Below are positions 26,039 through 33,447 of a stretch of DNA of 64,000 nt, piece after piece (the first letter of the stretch is position 1; the number at the start of each line of letters is the position of its first letter). A program made the position numbers and the translations under genes. Source of the stretch: JAMXLO01 sp964427005 (lineage in GTDB: Bacteria; Pseudomonadota; Alphaproteobacteria; Acetobacterales; Acetobacteraceae); assembly GCA_964427005.1 (NCBI GenBank), contig CAYRTL010000003.1, forward strand, positions 1 through 64,000, in the 5' to 3' direction. The notes beneath the pieces were generated by a model. That model saw only the letters and a program-made list of their open reading frames with translations, was not told the origin of the DNA and made no database searches.

Positions 26039-26332
26039 TCAGCGCGTCATCAGATAACCGGCACCACCGACAACTGTGCCTACCGCAGCACCTGGATTGA
26101 GGAAGGCGCTTGCGCTCATCACCCCGGGAGTAGCCGCTGCCGCGGCCCCGCCGCCAACGATCATTGGCCATGCAACAGCGCCGATCACAGCACCGGTCAC
26201 TGCCCACAGCACGACGGGAACCGCGCTAGCGACCGTACGCGAGGCCTGCGCCGCCGCAGGCGACGACAGCGCCGGCGCTCCGACAAGTGTCGCTGATACC
26301 AGTGCAGTCGCCACAAGGCCGCGCATCTTCAT
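26039..26332 (-). CDS. 97-aa secreted glycine-rich membrane protein
   Basis: ATG 26332 opens a signal peptide (MKMRGLVATALVSATL, cleavage near AAAQ at about 29), followed by one or two glycine/alanine-rich hydrophobic segments (VPVVLWAVTGAVIGAVAW, PGAAVGTVVGGAGYL) of the glycine-zipper type. A longer frame from 26422 is less likely because it would put 30 polar residues before the signal. It is exactly as long as the protein at 27719-28012 and has the same layout; the two flank the second TPR gene. Unknown function. Confidence 0.55.
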   Translation of the reverse strand: MKMRGLVATALVSATLVGAPALSSPAAAQASRTVASAVPVVLWAVTGAVIGAVAWPMIVGGGAAAAATPGVMSASAFLNPGAAVGTVVGGAGYLMTR

Positions 26333-26462
26333 CGAAAATACCCCCACAGATGACCAATGATACTTCCGCCATTGCTGAGCAACAACAACAGAATGGCTTT
26401 TCCACGCGACTGCCGCATGCAATCATTACGGTTCGTCGTGCCGATCTGGCGAGGGTGACCAC

Positions 26463-27635
26463 ATGATCGATTTTTCAAGTCTCATCGTCCTGACCGGCCT
26501 CCTGTTCGGCTTCCTGGCCGCCGATGAGGCGATCTATGGCGACACGCTTCGCGTGCAAATTGCAGTGCCACAAGCGCTCACTAACGCCGGGTTCAGCGAA
26601 GCGTCGGCCGAAGCGGTGTTCATGGCGGAAGCGATAGGGATTGTGCGTGGCGAATCGATCATTCCCGCACCATCGCTCAAGGTGAGTACCACACCATCGG
26701 TGATCACGGTGCTTGCCAAGCCGTTGAGCCTCGACTCCATCGTCACCGCGATGCAGGCGCAGTTGGGCATTGACCATCTGATCGTCACGGGCGCGATCCT
26801 GGCCGAGACGGGAAACAGTAAGACGCCCGCGCCAGACCCAGTCCGTCCGCTCACCCCCGGGACGAAGCTCGACATGGTCGTCGTGGTTGTTCAGCCAAAG
26901 CAGCCGCCAGTCCAGACAGTACTCGAACAGGCGGACGGAGACGCCACCACACTGGTCAAGCGCGCGGCGGGCTGGGCAATGGAACAGGTATCGCCTTATC
27001 GCGTCGTGCTCTCGCACTTCATCGTCGGAATTAATGGCGATCAGGCAAGTCTGGTGCGTGCGAAAGAGGCAGCAAACCGCTTCCTTGCGAAACCCTGGGA
27101 CCCAGCGCGGGCTTCAGAGCGGGCAATGACTCATAATGTGCTGTCATTACTGAACATGCTCGATAACAAGCTCGATGCCGCAGATGCCGAACTCGCACTG
27201 ACCCTTGCGATACCCGATGTCGTGCCGCAGGCACGAGCCGAACTGGCGATCAACCATTCCTTCATCGCCATTGCGCAGAAAAACCCCCAGGAAGCTGCCG
27301 CCATGCTTGCTGCCAGCCGAAAGGCGTCGGAAGAGCTCGATCTGCCGGGCTTTGCCGAGCATCTCGATATCCAGGAGGCATTGATCGCCTGGGGCGCGGG
27401 TAATGCCGCGAGCGCTGAAACCAAGCTGCGAGGCGTGACCGCGAGATCGCCGGATAGCGAGACTGCACACCATTATCTATCGCTCCTGCTACATGCCAAG
27501 GGCGACATGGCAGGTGCCGCAAAGGAGGAAGCAGCCGAGCGGACCAGCCATCGTTTCGAGATAAAGTCGCAGGGCTTGGCCGTGCTGCAGTTCTGGACCG
27601 ACCCGTTGAAGGGCGGTGTGACACGACGGCTTTGA
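26463..27635 (+). CDS. TPR-like helical-repeat protein, paralog of the 8575 gene
   Basis: A 390-aa protein with an N-terminal hydrophobic anchor (LIVLTGLLFGFLA, about 7-19), a middle domain (about 25-160: DTLRVQIAVPQALT, ESIIPAPSLKVS, MQAQLGIDHLIVTG) and a C-terminal helical-repeat domain (about 190-375, for example LNMLDNKLDAADAELAL, NAASAETKLRG). GAGGGTG precedes the ATG. The order of domains and the motif of a polar strand followed by MQAQLG/LQAQAG is shared with the TPR protein at 8575-9711. The pair brackets the whole block. Unknown role; TPR proteins usually organise complexes. Confidence 0.65.
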   Translation: MIDFSSLIVLTGLLFGFLAADEAIYGDTLRVQIAVPQALTNAGFSEASAEAVFMAEAIGIVRGESIIPAPSLKVSTTPSVITVLAKPLSLDSIVTAMQAQLGIDHLIVTGAILAETGNSKTPAPDPVRPLTPGTKLDMVVVVVQPKQPPVQTVLEQADGDATTLVKRAAGWAMEQVSPYRVVLSHFIVGINGDQASLVRAKEAANRFLAKPWDPARASERAMTHNVLSLLNMLDNKLDAADAELALTLAIPDVVPQARAELAINHSFIAIAQKNPQEAAAMLAASRKASEELDLPGFAEHLDIQEALIAWGAGNAASAETKLRGVTARSPDSETAHHYLSLLLHAKGDMAGAAKEEAAERTSHRFEIKSQGLAVLQFWTDPLKGGVTRRL

Positions 27636-27718
27636 GATCAAAGAGTCGTTTTTCTTCCGTTGTCAATTGCCGCGAAATCGGCAAGACTGATCCGACCATG
27701 ACACGAGAGAGGCAGATA

Positions 27719-28012
27719 ATGCACAAGGCGGTTCTTGTTGGCTTGCTGGCGACGAGCCTTGCCGCTCCCGTCGGGGCCTATGCGCAGCCGGCTACATCAG
27801 CGCCGGCGCGGAGCGAGGAAGTTATCACGATTCGGCCCGCACAGTGGCTGGCAGTCGGCGCCGGTGTAGTGGTTGGCGCGGCGGTGCTCGATGTCATCCT
27901 GCCAAGCAACGTTGCGTTCATCGTTGGCGGCGTCGTAGGCGGCTACCTGGCCAACGTCTGGTACAATGGGCGTGAAGTACAGGTCCAGATGTCGACCAGT
28001 CCGAGGAGCTGA
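27719..28012 (+). CDS. 97-aa secreted glycine-rich membrane protein
   Basis: ATG 27719 follows GAGAGAGG and opens a signal peptide (MHKAVLVGLLATSLAAPVGA). One hydrophobic region with glycine spacing follows (LAVGAGVVVGAAVLDVILP, FIVGGVVGGYLANVWY), then a polar tail. It lies 83 bases after the TPR-like gene. The glycine-zipper-like composition and 97-aa length match the minus-strand protein at 26039-26332. Function unknown. Confidence 0.6.
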   Translation: MHKAVLVGLLATSLAAPVGAYAQPATSAPARSEEVITIRPAQWLAVGAGVVVGAAVLDVILPSNVAFIVGGVVGGYLANVWYNGREVQVQMSTSPRS

Positions 28013-28093
28013 CCGGCTTCGACGGCGCGGCACCGACTGGCGAAGACAGCGCGTCGGAATGGCGCTCCTTCTGATTTCGGCTGACCTGTCAGA

Positions 28094-28516
28094 TCAATGG
28101 CGCACTGGGCTCGTTTGCTGCGGATGTAGGCCGAACGCCGCGTAGGCACGTGCGCTTGGTGGCCACGCCGTCACGATTTCCGTTCGCCACGCGAACGCGC
28201 CAACCAACGACAGGGCAATGACTAGCACGCTCGCGAGCCAGGCGAGCTGTAGGCCGATCGATGATCGCGGCCAGGCTGGATGTGCAGCCAGCCGATCCAT
28301 GGCTGATCCGCGGATCGGCCTTGCGTCCACGATTGCTGGTATCTCTGCAGCCCGTATTGGTCCCGGTTCATTTGTCGCGAGGAGCGGCTCTGCGGGGGTG
28401 GAAGCGACCGGGATCCACTCGGCCGAGCATCGCGTGCAGCGAACCGGACGGCCGGCAGGCACCAGCGAATCGGGGACGTCGTAAGCGGCGGAGCAGGATG
28501 GGCAGACGATGCGCAT
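28094..28516 (-). CDS. Zinc-ribbon (MJ0042-type) membrane protein
   Basis: A 140-aa protein. ATG 28516 starts directly with the zinc ribbon: CPSCSAAYDVP and CTRCSAEW, two CxxC pairs (residues 5-8 and 27-30), typical of the MJ0042 ribbon found at the start of alphaproteobacterial membrane proteins. One membrane segment follows near 90-112 (LAWLASVLVIALSLVGAF). It is divergent from ftsE, which is a familiar order in this group of bacteria. Likely role is regulatory or structural in the envelope; not assigned further. Confidence 0.75.
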   Translation of the reverse strand: MRIVCPSCSAAYDVPDSLVPAGRPVRCTRCSAEWIPVASTPAEPLLATNEPGPIRAAEIPAIVDARPIRGSAMDRLAAHPAWPRSSIGLQLAWLASVLVIALSLVGAFAWRTEIVTAWPPSARAYAAFGLHPQQTSPVRH

Positions 28517-28622
28517 GCAAAGCAATGGTGCGGGAGCGCTGCATCGGAAGCAATGGCATGCATCGCTTCCGGCGCGGCGCTGAGAATGGCAAAACTGCGC
28601 GACGACCTGAGCGTGCGTTCGC

Positions 28623-29309
28623 ATGGTTCGATTCGATCGAGTGGGGCTGAGCTATGTCCGTGCCGGCCAGGGATCTCAGGCCGAGGCGGGACCGGAGGTA
28701 TTGCACGATCTCAGCTTCGTGCTGCCGGACGGTGCCTTCCGTTGGCTGCTCGGACCGTCTGGTGCCGGGAAGACCAGTCTGCTGCGGCTGATGTATCTGG
28801 CCATCCGTCCAACGCGCGGTAGTCTGTCGCTTTTCGGCACTGACATTGAAACGGCGGAGCGTCGTCTGTTGCCGCGTCTCAGACGCCGCATCGGCGTCGT
28901 GTTCCAGGATTTTCGGCTGCTGCCGCATCTCTCCGCATTCGACAATGTTGCACTGCCTTTGCGGATCGCCGGCAGGCCGGAGGGTCAGATCCGCGCGGAT
29001 GTGGGGGAGATGCTGCGCTGGGTGGGATTGGCCAAGCAGGCAGGAACGCGGCCGGCTGAACTCTCCGGTGGAGAGCAGCAGCGTGTGGCGATCGCGCGCG
29101 CGGTGATCAATCGGCCCAGCCTGCTGCTCGCAGATGAACCGACTGGCAATCTGGACGATGTGCAGGCCGAACGGCTGATGCAGTTGTTCAAGGAAATGAA
29201 CCGGCTTGGGACAACAGTGGTGGTGGCGACGCACAATGATGCGCTCGTTCTACGCCATCCGGCGCGGTCCTTGCGGCTGGCGCGCGGGCGTCTCATCGAG
29301 GAGCGGTAG
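28623..29309 (+). CDS. ftsE: Cell-division ATP-binding protein FtsE
   Basis: A 228-aa ABC ATPase: Walker A GPSGAGKTS (about 43-51), Q-loop VVFQDFRLLP, signature LSGGEQQR, Walker B LLLADEPTGNLDD and switch histidine in VATHND. The FQDFRLL and DEPTGNLD wording is typical of FtsE. With FtsX it forms a mechanotransmitting complex that activates periplasmic cell-wall hydrolases at the septum. The ftsX gene starts 2 bases after its stop, as expected for the pair. Confidence 0.9.
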   Translation: MVRFDRVGLSYVRAGQGSQAEAGPEVLHDLSFVLPDGAFRWLLGPSGAGKTSLLRLMYLAIRPTRGSLSLFGTDIETAERRLLPRLRRRIGVVFQDFRLLPHLSAFDNVALPLRIAGRPEGQIRADVGEMLRWVGLAKQAGTRPAELSGGEQQRVAIARAVINRPSLLLADEPTGNLDDVQAERLMQLFKEMNRLGTTVVVATHNDALVLRHPARSLRLARGRLIEER

Positions 29310-29311
29310 GT

Positions 29312-30247
29312 TTGGCCACATTGCGCTCGCGTCGGCTGTTGCGGCCTGCCAGATTCGACGAGTTAGGTCTGCGTCGGGCAATCTCCGATCGCATTCTTCC
29401 GTTCCTTGTGGCGGCTATGGCTTTTCTGGCGGCGTTGGCGCTGGCCGGTTGGATTGGGGCAGCGTCATTGGCGCGGCATTGGCAGCAGGGCGCCGGCTCA
29501 GCCGTAACCGTCCAGGTGCCTCGGCCCAAGGATGCGGCGGCACAAGGTGGCGGCGGAAGGCTCGATCGCGTGCTCGCGTTGTTGGATGGAACGCCTGGTA
29601 TCGCCTCTGCTCGTGCCCTGAGTGATGAGGAACTGGGCGAGTTGCTGCGTCCGTGGTTGGGCAGTGGCGCGGAGCGGCTGGCCATCCCATTGCCGGCCGT
29701 CGTCGCGGTTCGGCTCACGGACGCGAACGTGGAGTTGGACAAGCTTGCGACAAGGCTCGATGGGGTAGCACCCGGTACCCTGGTCGAGAGCCACGGTGTG
29801 TGGATCAGGCGGCTCGCCGTGCTGGCTCGTAGCTTGCAGGCTTGCGCAGCCCTGGCACTGATTCTTGTGGCGGCCGTTGCGGCGGCGGTGATCGCGGTCG
29901 CCACGCGCGCCGGGTTGTCGGCGCGACGGGAGGCGATCGAGATCGTGCATGGGTTGGGTGCCACGGACGGCTATATCGCTTCCCGCTTCGCCACGCGCGC
30001 GACATTGCTGGCGGCGACAGGCGGGATTGTGGGTGCGGTTCTGGCCATGCCAGTCCTACTGGCCCTAGGCCATTTGGCAGCGCCGTTCGCCGGCAACCCC
30101 ATTGCGAAACCATCTGCCATCGAATTGTTCGGAACCTTGCCCTGGACCCTTTGGCTGATACTGCCAGGGCTGCCCGCCGCAGCGGCAGTCATCGGTTTCC
30201 TCACTGCGCAGGGCACTGTGCGTCGCTGGCTACGCCGGCTGCCATGA
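29312..30247 (+). CDS. ftsX: Cell-division permease-like protein FtsX
   Basis: A 311-aa membrane protein with one N-terminal segment (about 30-52), a periplasmic domain (about 55-165) and three C-terminal segments (about 170-195, 222-248, 273-300), the FtsX topology. The motif GLGATDGYIASRFATRA is the coupling-helix region that contacts FtsE. TTG 29312 is the start that gives the full N-terminus. The end overlaps the next gene by ATGA. The alanine- and arginine-rich N-terminus is longer than in some homologs. Confidence 0.85.
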   Translation: MATLRSRRLLRPARFDELGLRRAISDRILPFLVAAMAFLAALALAGWIGAASLARHWQQGAGSAVTVQVPRPKDAAAQGGGGRLDRVLALLDGTPGIASARALSDEELGELLRPWLGSGAERLAIPLPAVVAVRLTDANVELDKLATRLDGVAPGTLVESHGVWIRRLAVLARSLQACAALALILVAAVAAAVIAVATRAGLSARREAIEIVHGLGATDGYIASRFATRATLLAATGGIVGAVLAMPVLLALGHLAAPFAGNPIAKPSAIELFGTLPWTLWLILPGLPAAAAVIGFLTAQGTVRRWLRRLP

Positions 30248-30876
30248 GGAAGCTGGTATGTCGCCGGCCACGACGGCGCGTCATTGCGATCTTCGGGATC
30301 GTGGTGCTGGCCATTGCCGTTGCCGCGGGCGCCGCGCTTGCCCAGTTCGTACGTCTGATGAGCGGTTCGCGTCAGCTTCCATCACACGTTGACGGCATCG
30401 TGGCATTTACCGGAGGACCGGAGCGTGTCGAAACAGCCCTACGCCTGCTCGCCGAAGGTCGCGCAGATCGGTTGCTGTTGTCAGGTATCGGCGGAGGCGC
30501 GGAGTTGACCGAGCTGGCACATCGGGCCGGTGTCGACCCATTACCACTTGGCGTGCGGGTCACTATCGGCCGCCATGCCACCACAACCAGGGGCAATGCC
30601 GCGGAAACTGCGGCCTGGGCGCACGACAATGGAGTTCATTCGCTACTCGTCGTGACAGCGTCGTACCACATGCCCCGGGCTCTCACCGAGCTGGAAAGAG
30701 CGCTGCCTGACGCGTCGCTCTACCCCCTGCCCGTGGTCGCCGGGCGACGGGACAGGCCGGCATCTTTCCGGCTGATTGCGGAAGAGTACATCAAGTTCCT
30801 GGCCAGCGCCGCCGGCCTCAGCGCCGTTCTGCCGGCCCGAGAACAACCCCAGGGTCACGGCGGCCACGCCGGATGA
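30244..30876 (+). CDS. YdcF/SanA-like DUF218 protein
   Basis: A 210-aa protein with one N-terminal membrane segment (about 13-37) and a DUF218 domain: IVAFTGGPERVETALRLL, DRLLLSG, ATTTRGNAAETAAWA, LLVVTASYHMPRAL. The TxxN/E and SxxHxPR pieces are the conserved features of the family (YdcF, SanA, ElyC), linked to envelope polysaccharide or barrier functions. It starts inside the ftsX stop and overlaps the acyltransferase gene by 4 bases, so the four genes ftsE to plsC form a coupled operon. Confidence 0.85.
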   Translation: MRKLVCRRPRRRVIAIFGIVVLAIAVAAGAALAQFVRLMSGSRQLPSHVDGIVAFTGGPERVETALRLLAEGRADRLLLSGIGGGAELTELAHRAGVDPLPLGVRVTIGRHATTTRGNAAETAAWAHDNGVHSLLVVTASYHMPRALTELERALPDASLYPLPVVAGRRDRPASFRLIAEEYIKFLASAAGLSAVLPAREQPQGHGGHAG

Positions 30877-31604
30877 TCTTCCTGCGATCTGCCGCCTTCA
30901 ATCTGTTCTTCTTTGCCGTGACTTTCCTCATGACATTGTTTTTGGCCACGCCGGTACGTCTTATCGCGCCCCATCGCGTCCTCGACATTGCCTGCCTTTG
31001 GGCACGCGTCATGCTATGGGCGCTGCGCCTGATCTGCGGCATACGCCTACAAGTCTTCGGACAGGAGCGTCTCAGCGGGGAGGGGGCCCGGCTGATCGCG
31101 TCTCGGCACCAGTCGGCGTTCGACACACTGGTCTGGCTCACTCTCGTGCCGCGTTGCTGCTATGTACTGAAGCAGGAGCTGCTGCGCATTCCGCTGTTTG
31201 GCCCACTGCCGCCGTTGGCCGGGATGATCGCCGTAGACCGCGAGGGTGGAGCTTCGGCATTACGCGGGCTCCTACGCGATGGCGAGCGAGCGCTACATGA
31301 GCGACGTCAGATCGTGATCTTTCCCGAGGGAACGCGCGCCGAGCCAGGAGTCATCCTGCCGCTACAGCCTGGGGTAGCTGCGCTAGCCACGCGGGCCCAC
31401 CAGCCTATCATCCCGGTCGTCACTGATTCCGGCCTCTGCTGGAGCCGCCGCGCTTTTCGCAAGCGGCCCGGCACGATCCACATCCGGGTGCTTGAGCCGA
31501 TCCCCGCCTGCGGGGGGCGCGAGCACGTGATGCGGCGTCTGGAGACCGCGTTGAGAGCCGATGCGGTTCCAGCGAGGGCGGCTGTGGAGAACTCTGTGGG
31601 CTGA
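30873..31604 (+). CDS. plsC: 1-acyl-sn-glycerol-3-phosphate acyltransferase family
   Basis: A 243-aa membrane-associated acyltransferase. The catalytic HX4D motif is HQSAFD (about 77-82) and the glycerophosphate-binding motif is FPEGTR (about 151-156). It converts lysophosphatidic acid and acyl donors to phosphatidic acid in membrane lipid synthesis. One or two N-terminal membrane segments (FFFAVTFLMTLFLA) hold it on the inner membrane. It closes the ftsEX unit. It might act on another lysolipid (for example an ornithine lipid), so the symbol is a family-level choice. Confidence 0.8.
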   Translation: MIFLRSAAFNLFFFAVTFLMTLFLATPVRLIAPHRVLDIACLWARVMLWALRLICGIRLQVFGQERLSGEGARLIASRHQSAFDTLVWLTLVPRCCYVLKQELLRIPLFGPLPPLAGMIAVDREGGASALRGLLRDGERALHERRQIVIFPEGTRAEPGVILPLQPGVAALATRAHQPIIPVVTDSGLCWSRRAFRKRPGTIHIRVLEPIPACGGREHVMRRLETALRADAVPARAAVENSVG

Positions 31605-31947
31605 GTTTCCGCACACCTCGCGTGTCACCGCAGTCGCTCACCTTAACCCTTTGATAAACAACCGAATTATGTTTGGTGAACGCTTGCCGACAGCCCTGGC
31701 ACAGCGTGGGGACGAACTAACTGGCTGACGCAAGAAAGTTGCGTGAGAGGGCTTCGCTCTGGGTCCCGGTGGCACTTCTCCCGATATCTGCCGAATTTCC
31801 GCCTGCTGGCGCAAGCGTGCAGTAAAGGGTCAGAGCAGTTACAGGAAGGCTTCGGCCAGGCTATCTGCTCGAGAAACTTCCTCAACTGCCCGCGTTTGCC
31901 TTGTGCTTCCGTTTGCCTATAAGCGTCCGCGGTCTGGATGAGGTCAA
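31605..31947. other. Intergenic region, no gene seen
   Basis: This 343-base stretch holds no convincing reading frame. The first part contains an AT-rich patch (31645-31675). The last 50 bases carry the promoter-like pair described separately. No tRNA or clear terminator was found. Confidence 0.5.
31896..31923 (+). promoter_or_regulatory. Candidate promoter for the DUF2125 gene
   Basis: TTGCCT (31896-31901) and TATAAG (31918-31923) are 16 bases apart and lie 25 bases before the ATG at 31948. A modest match, judged by eye. Confidence 0.3.
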
Positions 31948-32982
31948 ATGCGGCGCAGGCGGAAGCTGTGGATCACTCTGCTCGCCGTGCCGCTGATGCT
32001 GCTGGCCGCCGATACGCTTTATTGGTATCTCTCCGAACTGAACCTCGAAAACGGCTTTGCTGCCTGGCTGGCGGAACGCCGGGCCGCCGGATGGACGGCG
32101 AATGTCGAGGCGCCGGCTCGAGCTGGATGGCCGGTTGCCGCGACCCTTACTGTGCGCGACGTTTCGCTAAGCGGGGGCACGCCGTTTTTTTCTGGCGCAG
32201 TGGCCTGGAGCACGCAACGGCTCACGTTGCGCGTTGCATTACTCCGGCCGAACCGGATCGAAGTCGTAGCGGACGGTGCGCAGCGACTCCGCCTCGCGGA
32301 TAGCCCACAAATCGCTGCCATCGCCGACCGGTTCCGTCTCACCATGCCGCTGCAGGCAGGCCTGCCGAGTTTTGTGGATGTCGCAGCGGAGAACCTCCGG
32401 GCGGGTGTGCCAGGCGGCGGTGAGGCATCGGCAGGCACACTCCATTTGCACATGCATTTGAGAGCCGACGCACCATCGGGCGAATCCGCAGCAACATTTT
32501 CACTGACGGCCAAAGCCGTGAGGCCGCCAGCCCCCCTGGACCGGACCCTCGGCTCCAATATCGGCGCGCTTGGGGTGGAAGGAGCCCTGAACGGGCCCGT
32601 GTCGTCCAGCGGGACGCTTGCGGAGCGCGTGGCAGCCTGGCGGGACAGCGGCGGGTCGCTTGAAATCCGGCGCCTGGCTCTCGCCTGGGGACCGCTAGAT
32701 CTCACGGCCAGCGCGACATTGGCGCTGGACGAAGATTTGCAGCCAATGGGCGCCGGAAGCGCACGGGCCATCGGCTATTCCGAGACGCTTGATGCGCTGG
32801 CGGCACACGGTGCCATTACCCGTTCTGCGGCCACCGCCGCCAAGGCGGTGCTGTCGCTGCTTGCGCATAATCCCGAGGACGGAAGCCCACCCGACGTGGA
32901 GGTGCCGCTGACCCTGCAGTACCGGACGTTGTCGATGCGCCAGGTGCCTCTGATCCGACTGCCCGAGCTTGACTGGCCGTGA
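31948..32982 (+). CDS. DUF2125-like envelope protein
   Basis: A 344-aa protein with an N-terminal signal anchor (WITLLAVPLMLLAADTLYWY) and a long beta-rich periplasmic domain. The start RRRRKLWITLLAVPLML, then LNLENGFAAWLAERRAAGW and WPVAATLTVRDVSL, are the segments I associate with DUF2125. The repeated beta pattern recalls AsmA-like lipid-bridge proteins, but this is not certain. It stands alone between plsC and the small ACT-like gene. Function unknown. Confidence 0.75.
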   Translation: MRRRRKLWITLLAVPLMLLAADTLYWYLSELNLENGFAAWLAERRAAGWTANVEAPARAGWPVAATLTVRDVSLSGGTPFFSGAVAWSTQRLTLRVALLRPNRIEVVADGAQRLRLADSPQIAAIADRFRLTMPLQAGLPSFVDVAAENLRAGVPGGGEASAGTLHLHMHLRADAPSGESAATFSLTAKAVRPPAPLDRTLGSNIGALGVEGALNGPVSSSGTLAERVAAWRDSGGSLEIRRLALAWGPLDLTASATLALDEDLQPMGAGSARAIGYSETLDALAAHGAITRSAATAAKAVLSLLAHNPEDGSPPDVEVPLTLQYRTLSMRQVPLIRLPELDWP

Positions 32983-33053
32983 GTTGCACCGCCGCGCACC
33001 ACGGACTATGCTGCTGGCATGAACCTCTGGACCGAGACGAAGCGAATTAGCGG

Positions 33054-33075
33054 CCCGGCTGCCTGAGCAGCCGGG
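33054..33075 (+). promoter_or_regulatory. Stem-loop in the leader of the ACT-like gene
   Basis: A perfect 9-bp stem, CCCGGCTGC (33054-33062) and GCAGCCGGG (33067-33075), with a CTGA loop, lies 49 bases before the ACT-like gene. Outer arms GCGAA/TTCGC and ACGAA/TTCGT could extend it. The 15-codon frame at 33019-33066 ends in the loop. There is no T tract, so it may be a terminator for the upstream gene, an attenuator, or neither. Confidence 0.4.
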
Positions 33076-33123
33076 GATTACCCGCCCTTCTCTTCGCATC
33101 TGTTTCGTCCGGAGTTTGTCCCG

Positions 33124-33396
33124 ATGTCCGCCCAGTCCACTGTCGCTGTCCGCTTCATGATTGATGGGGATGCGTTCCCTGGCCTGCTTTCTCGCCTGCT
33201 TCAGCCATTTGCCAAGCGCGATCTGATCCCCGATCGCATGTGGTCGCACCGGTCTGAGGGAACGCTGCATGTCGAGATCGCCATGGAGGCAATGCCAGCA
33301 GAGGTGCTGCATCTTATTGAAGGCAATCTGCGCCAGGTGGTAGGCGTGTGCAGCGTTACCCCCGTACGCCCGGAGGTGATTCGACAGGCGGCTTGA
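33124..33396 (+). CDS. Small ACT-like protein
   Basis: A 90-aa soluble protein with the alternation of an ACT domain: TVAVRFMIDGDAFPGLLSRLL, a variable middle, LHVEIAMEA, LHLIEGNLRQVVGVCSVTPV. The pattern is close to short regulatory subunits such as IlvM, but no acetolactate synthase large subunit is adjacent. The gene lies 51 bases ahead of cydA. A role in ligand sensing is plausible; the amino-acid ligand is not readable. Confidence 0.65.
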   Translation: MSAQSTVAVRFMIDGDAFPGLLSRLLQPFAKRDLIPDRMWSHRSEGTLHVEIAMEAMPAEVLHLIEGNLRQVVGVCSVTPVRPEVIRQAA

Positions 33397-33447
33397 TCCG
33401 CCGCGATGCTGCCCATATCGGCAGCATCAGCAGCGCGCGAGGTTGGC

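Noticed and set aside
4977..28012. Prophage or integrative island
   Set aside because: No integrase, transposase, phage structural gene, tRNA boundary or attachment repeat is seen, and the codon use looks like that of the flanking core genes.
31667..31885. A 72-codon minus-strand frame in the plsC to DUF2125 intergenic space
   Set aside because: No ribosome site, odd composition and no recognisable features.
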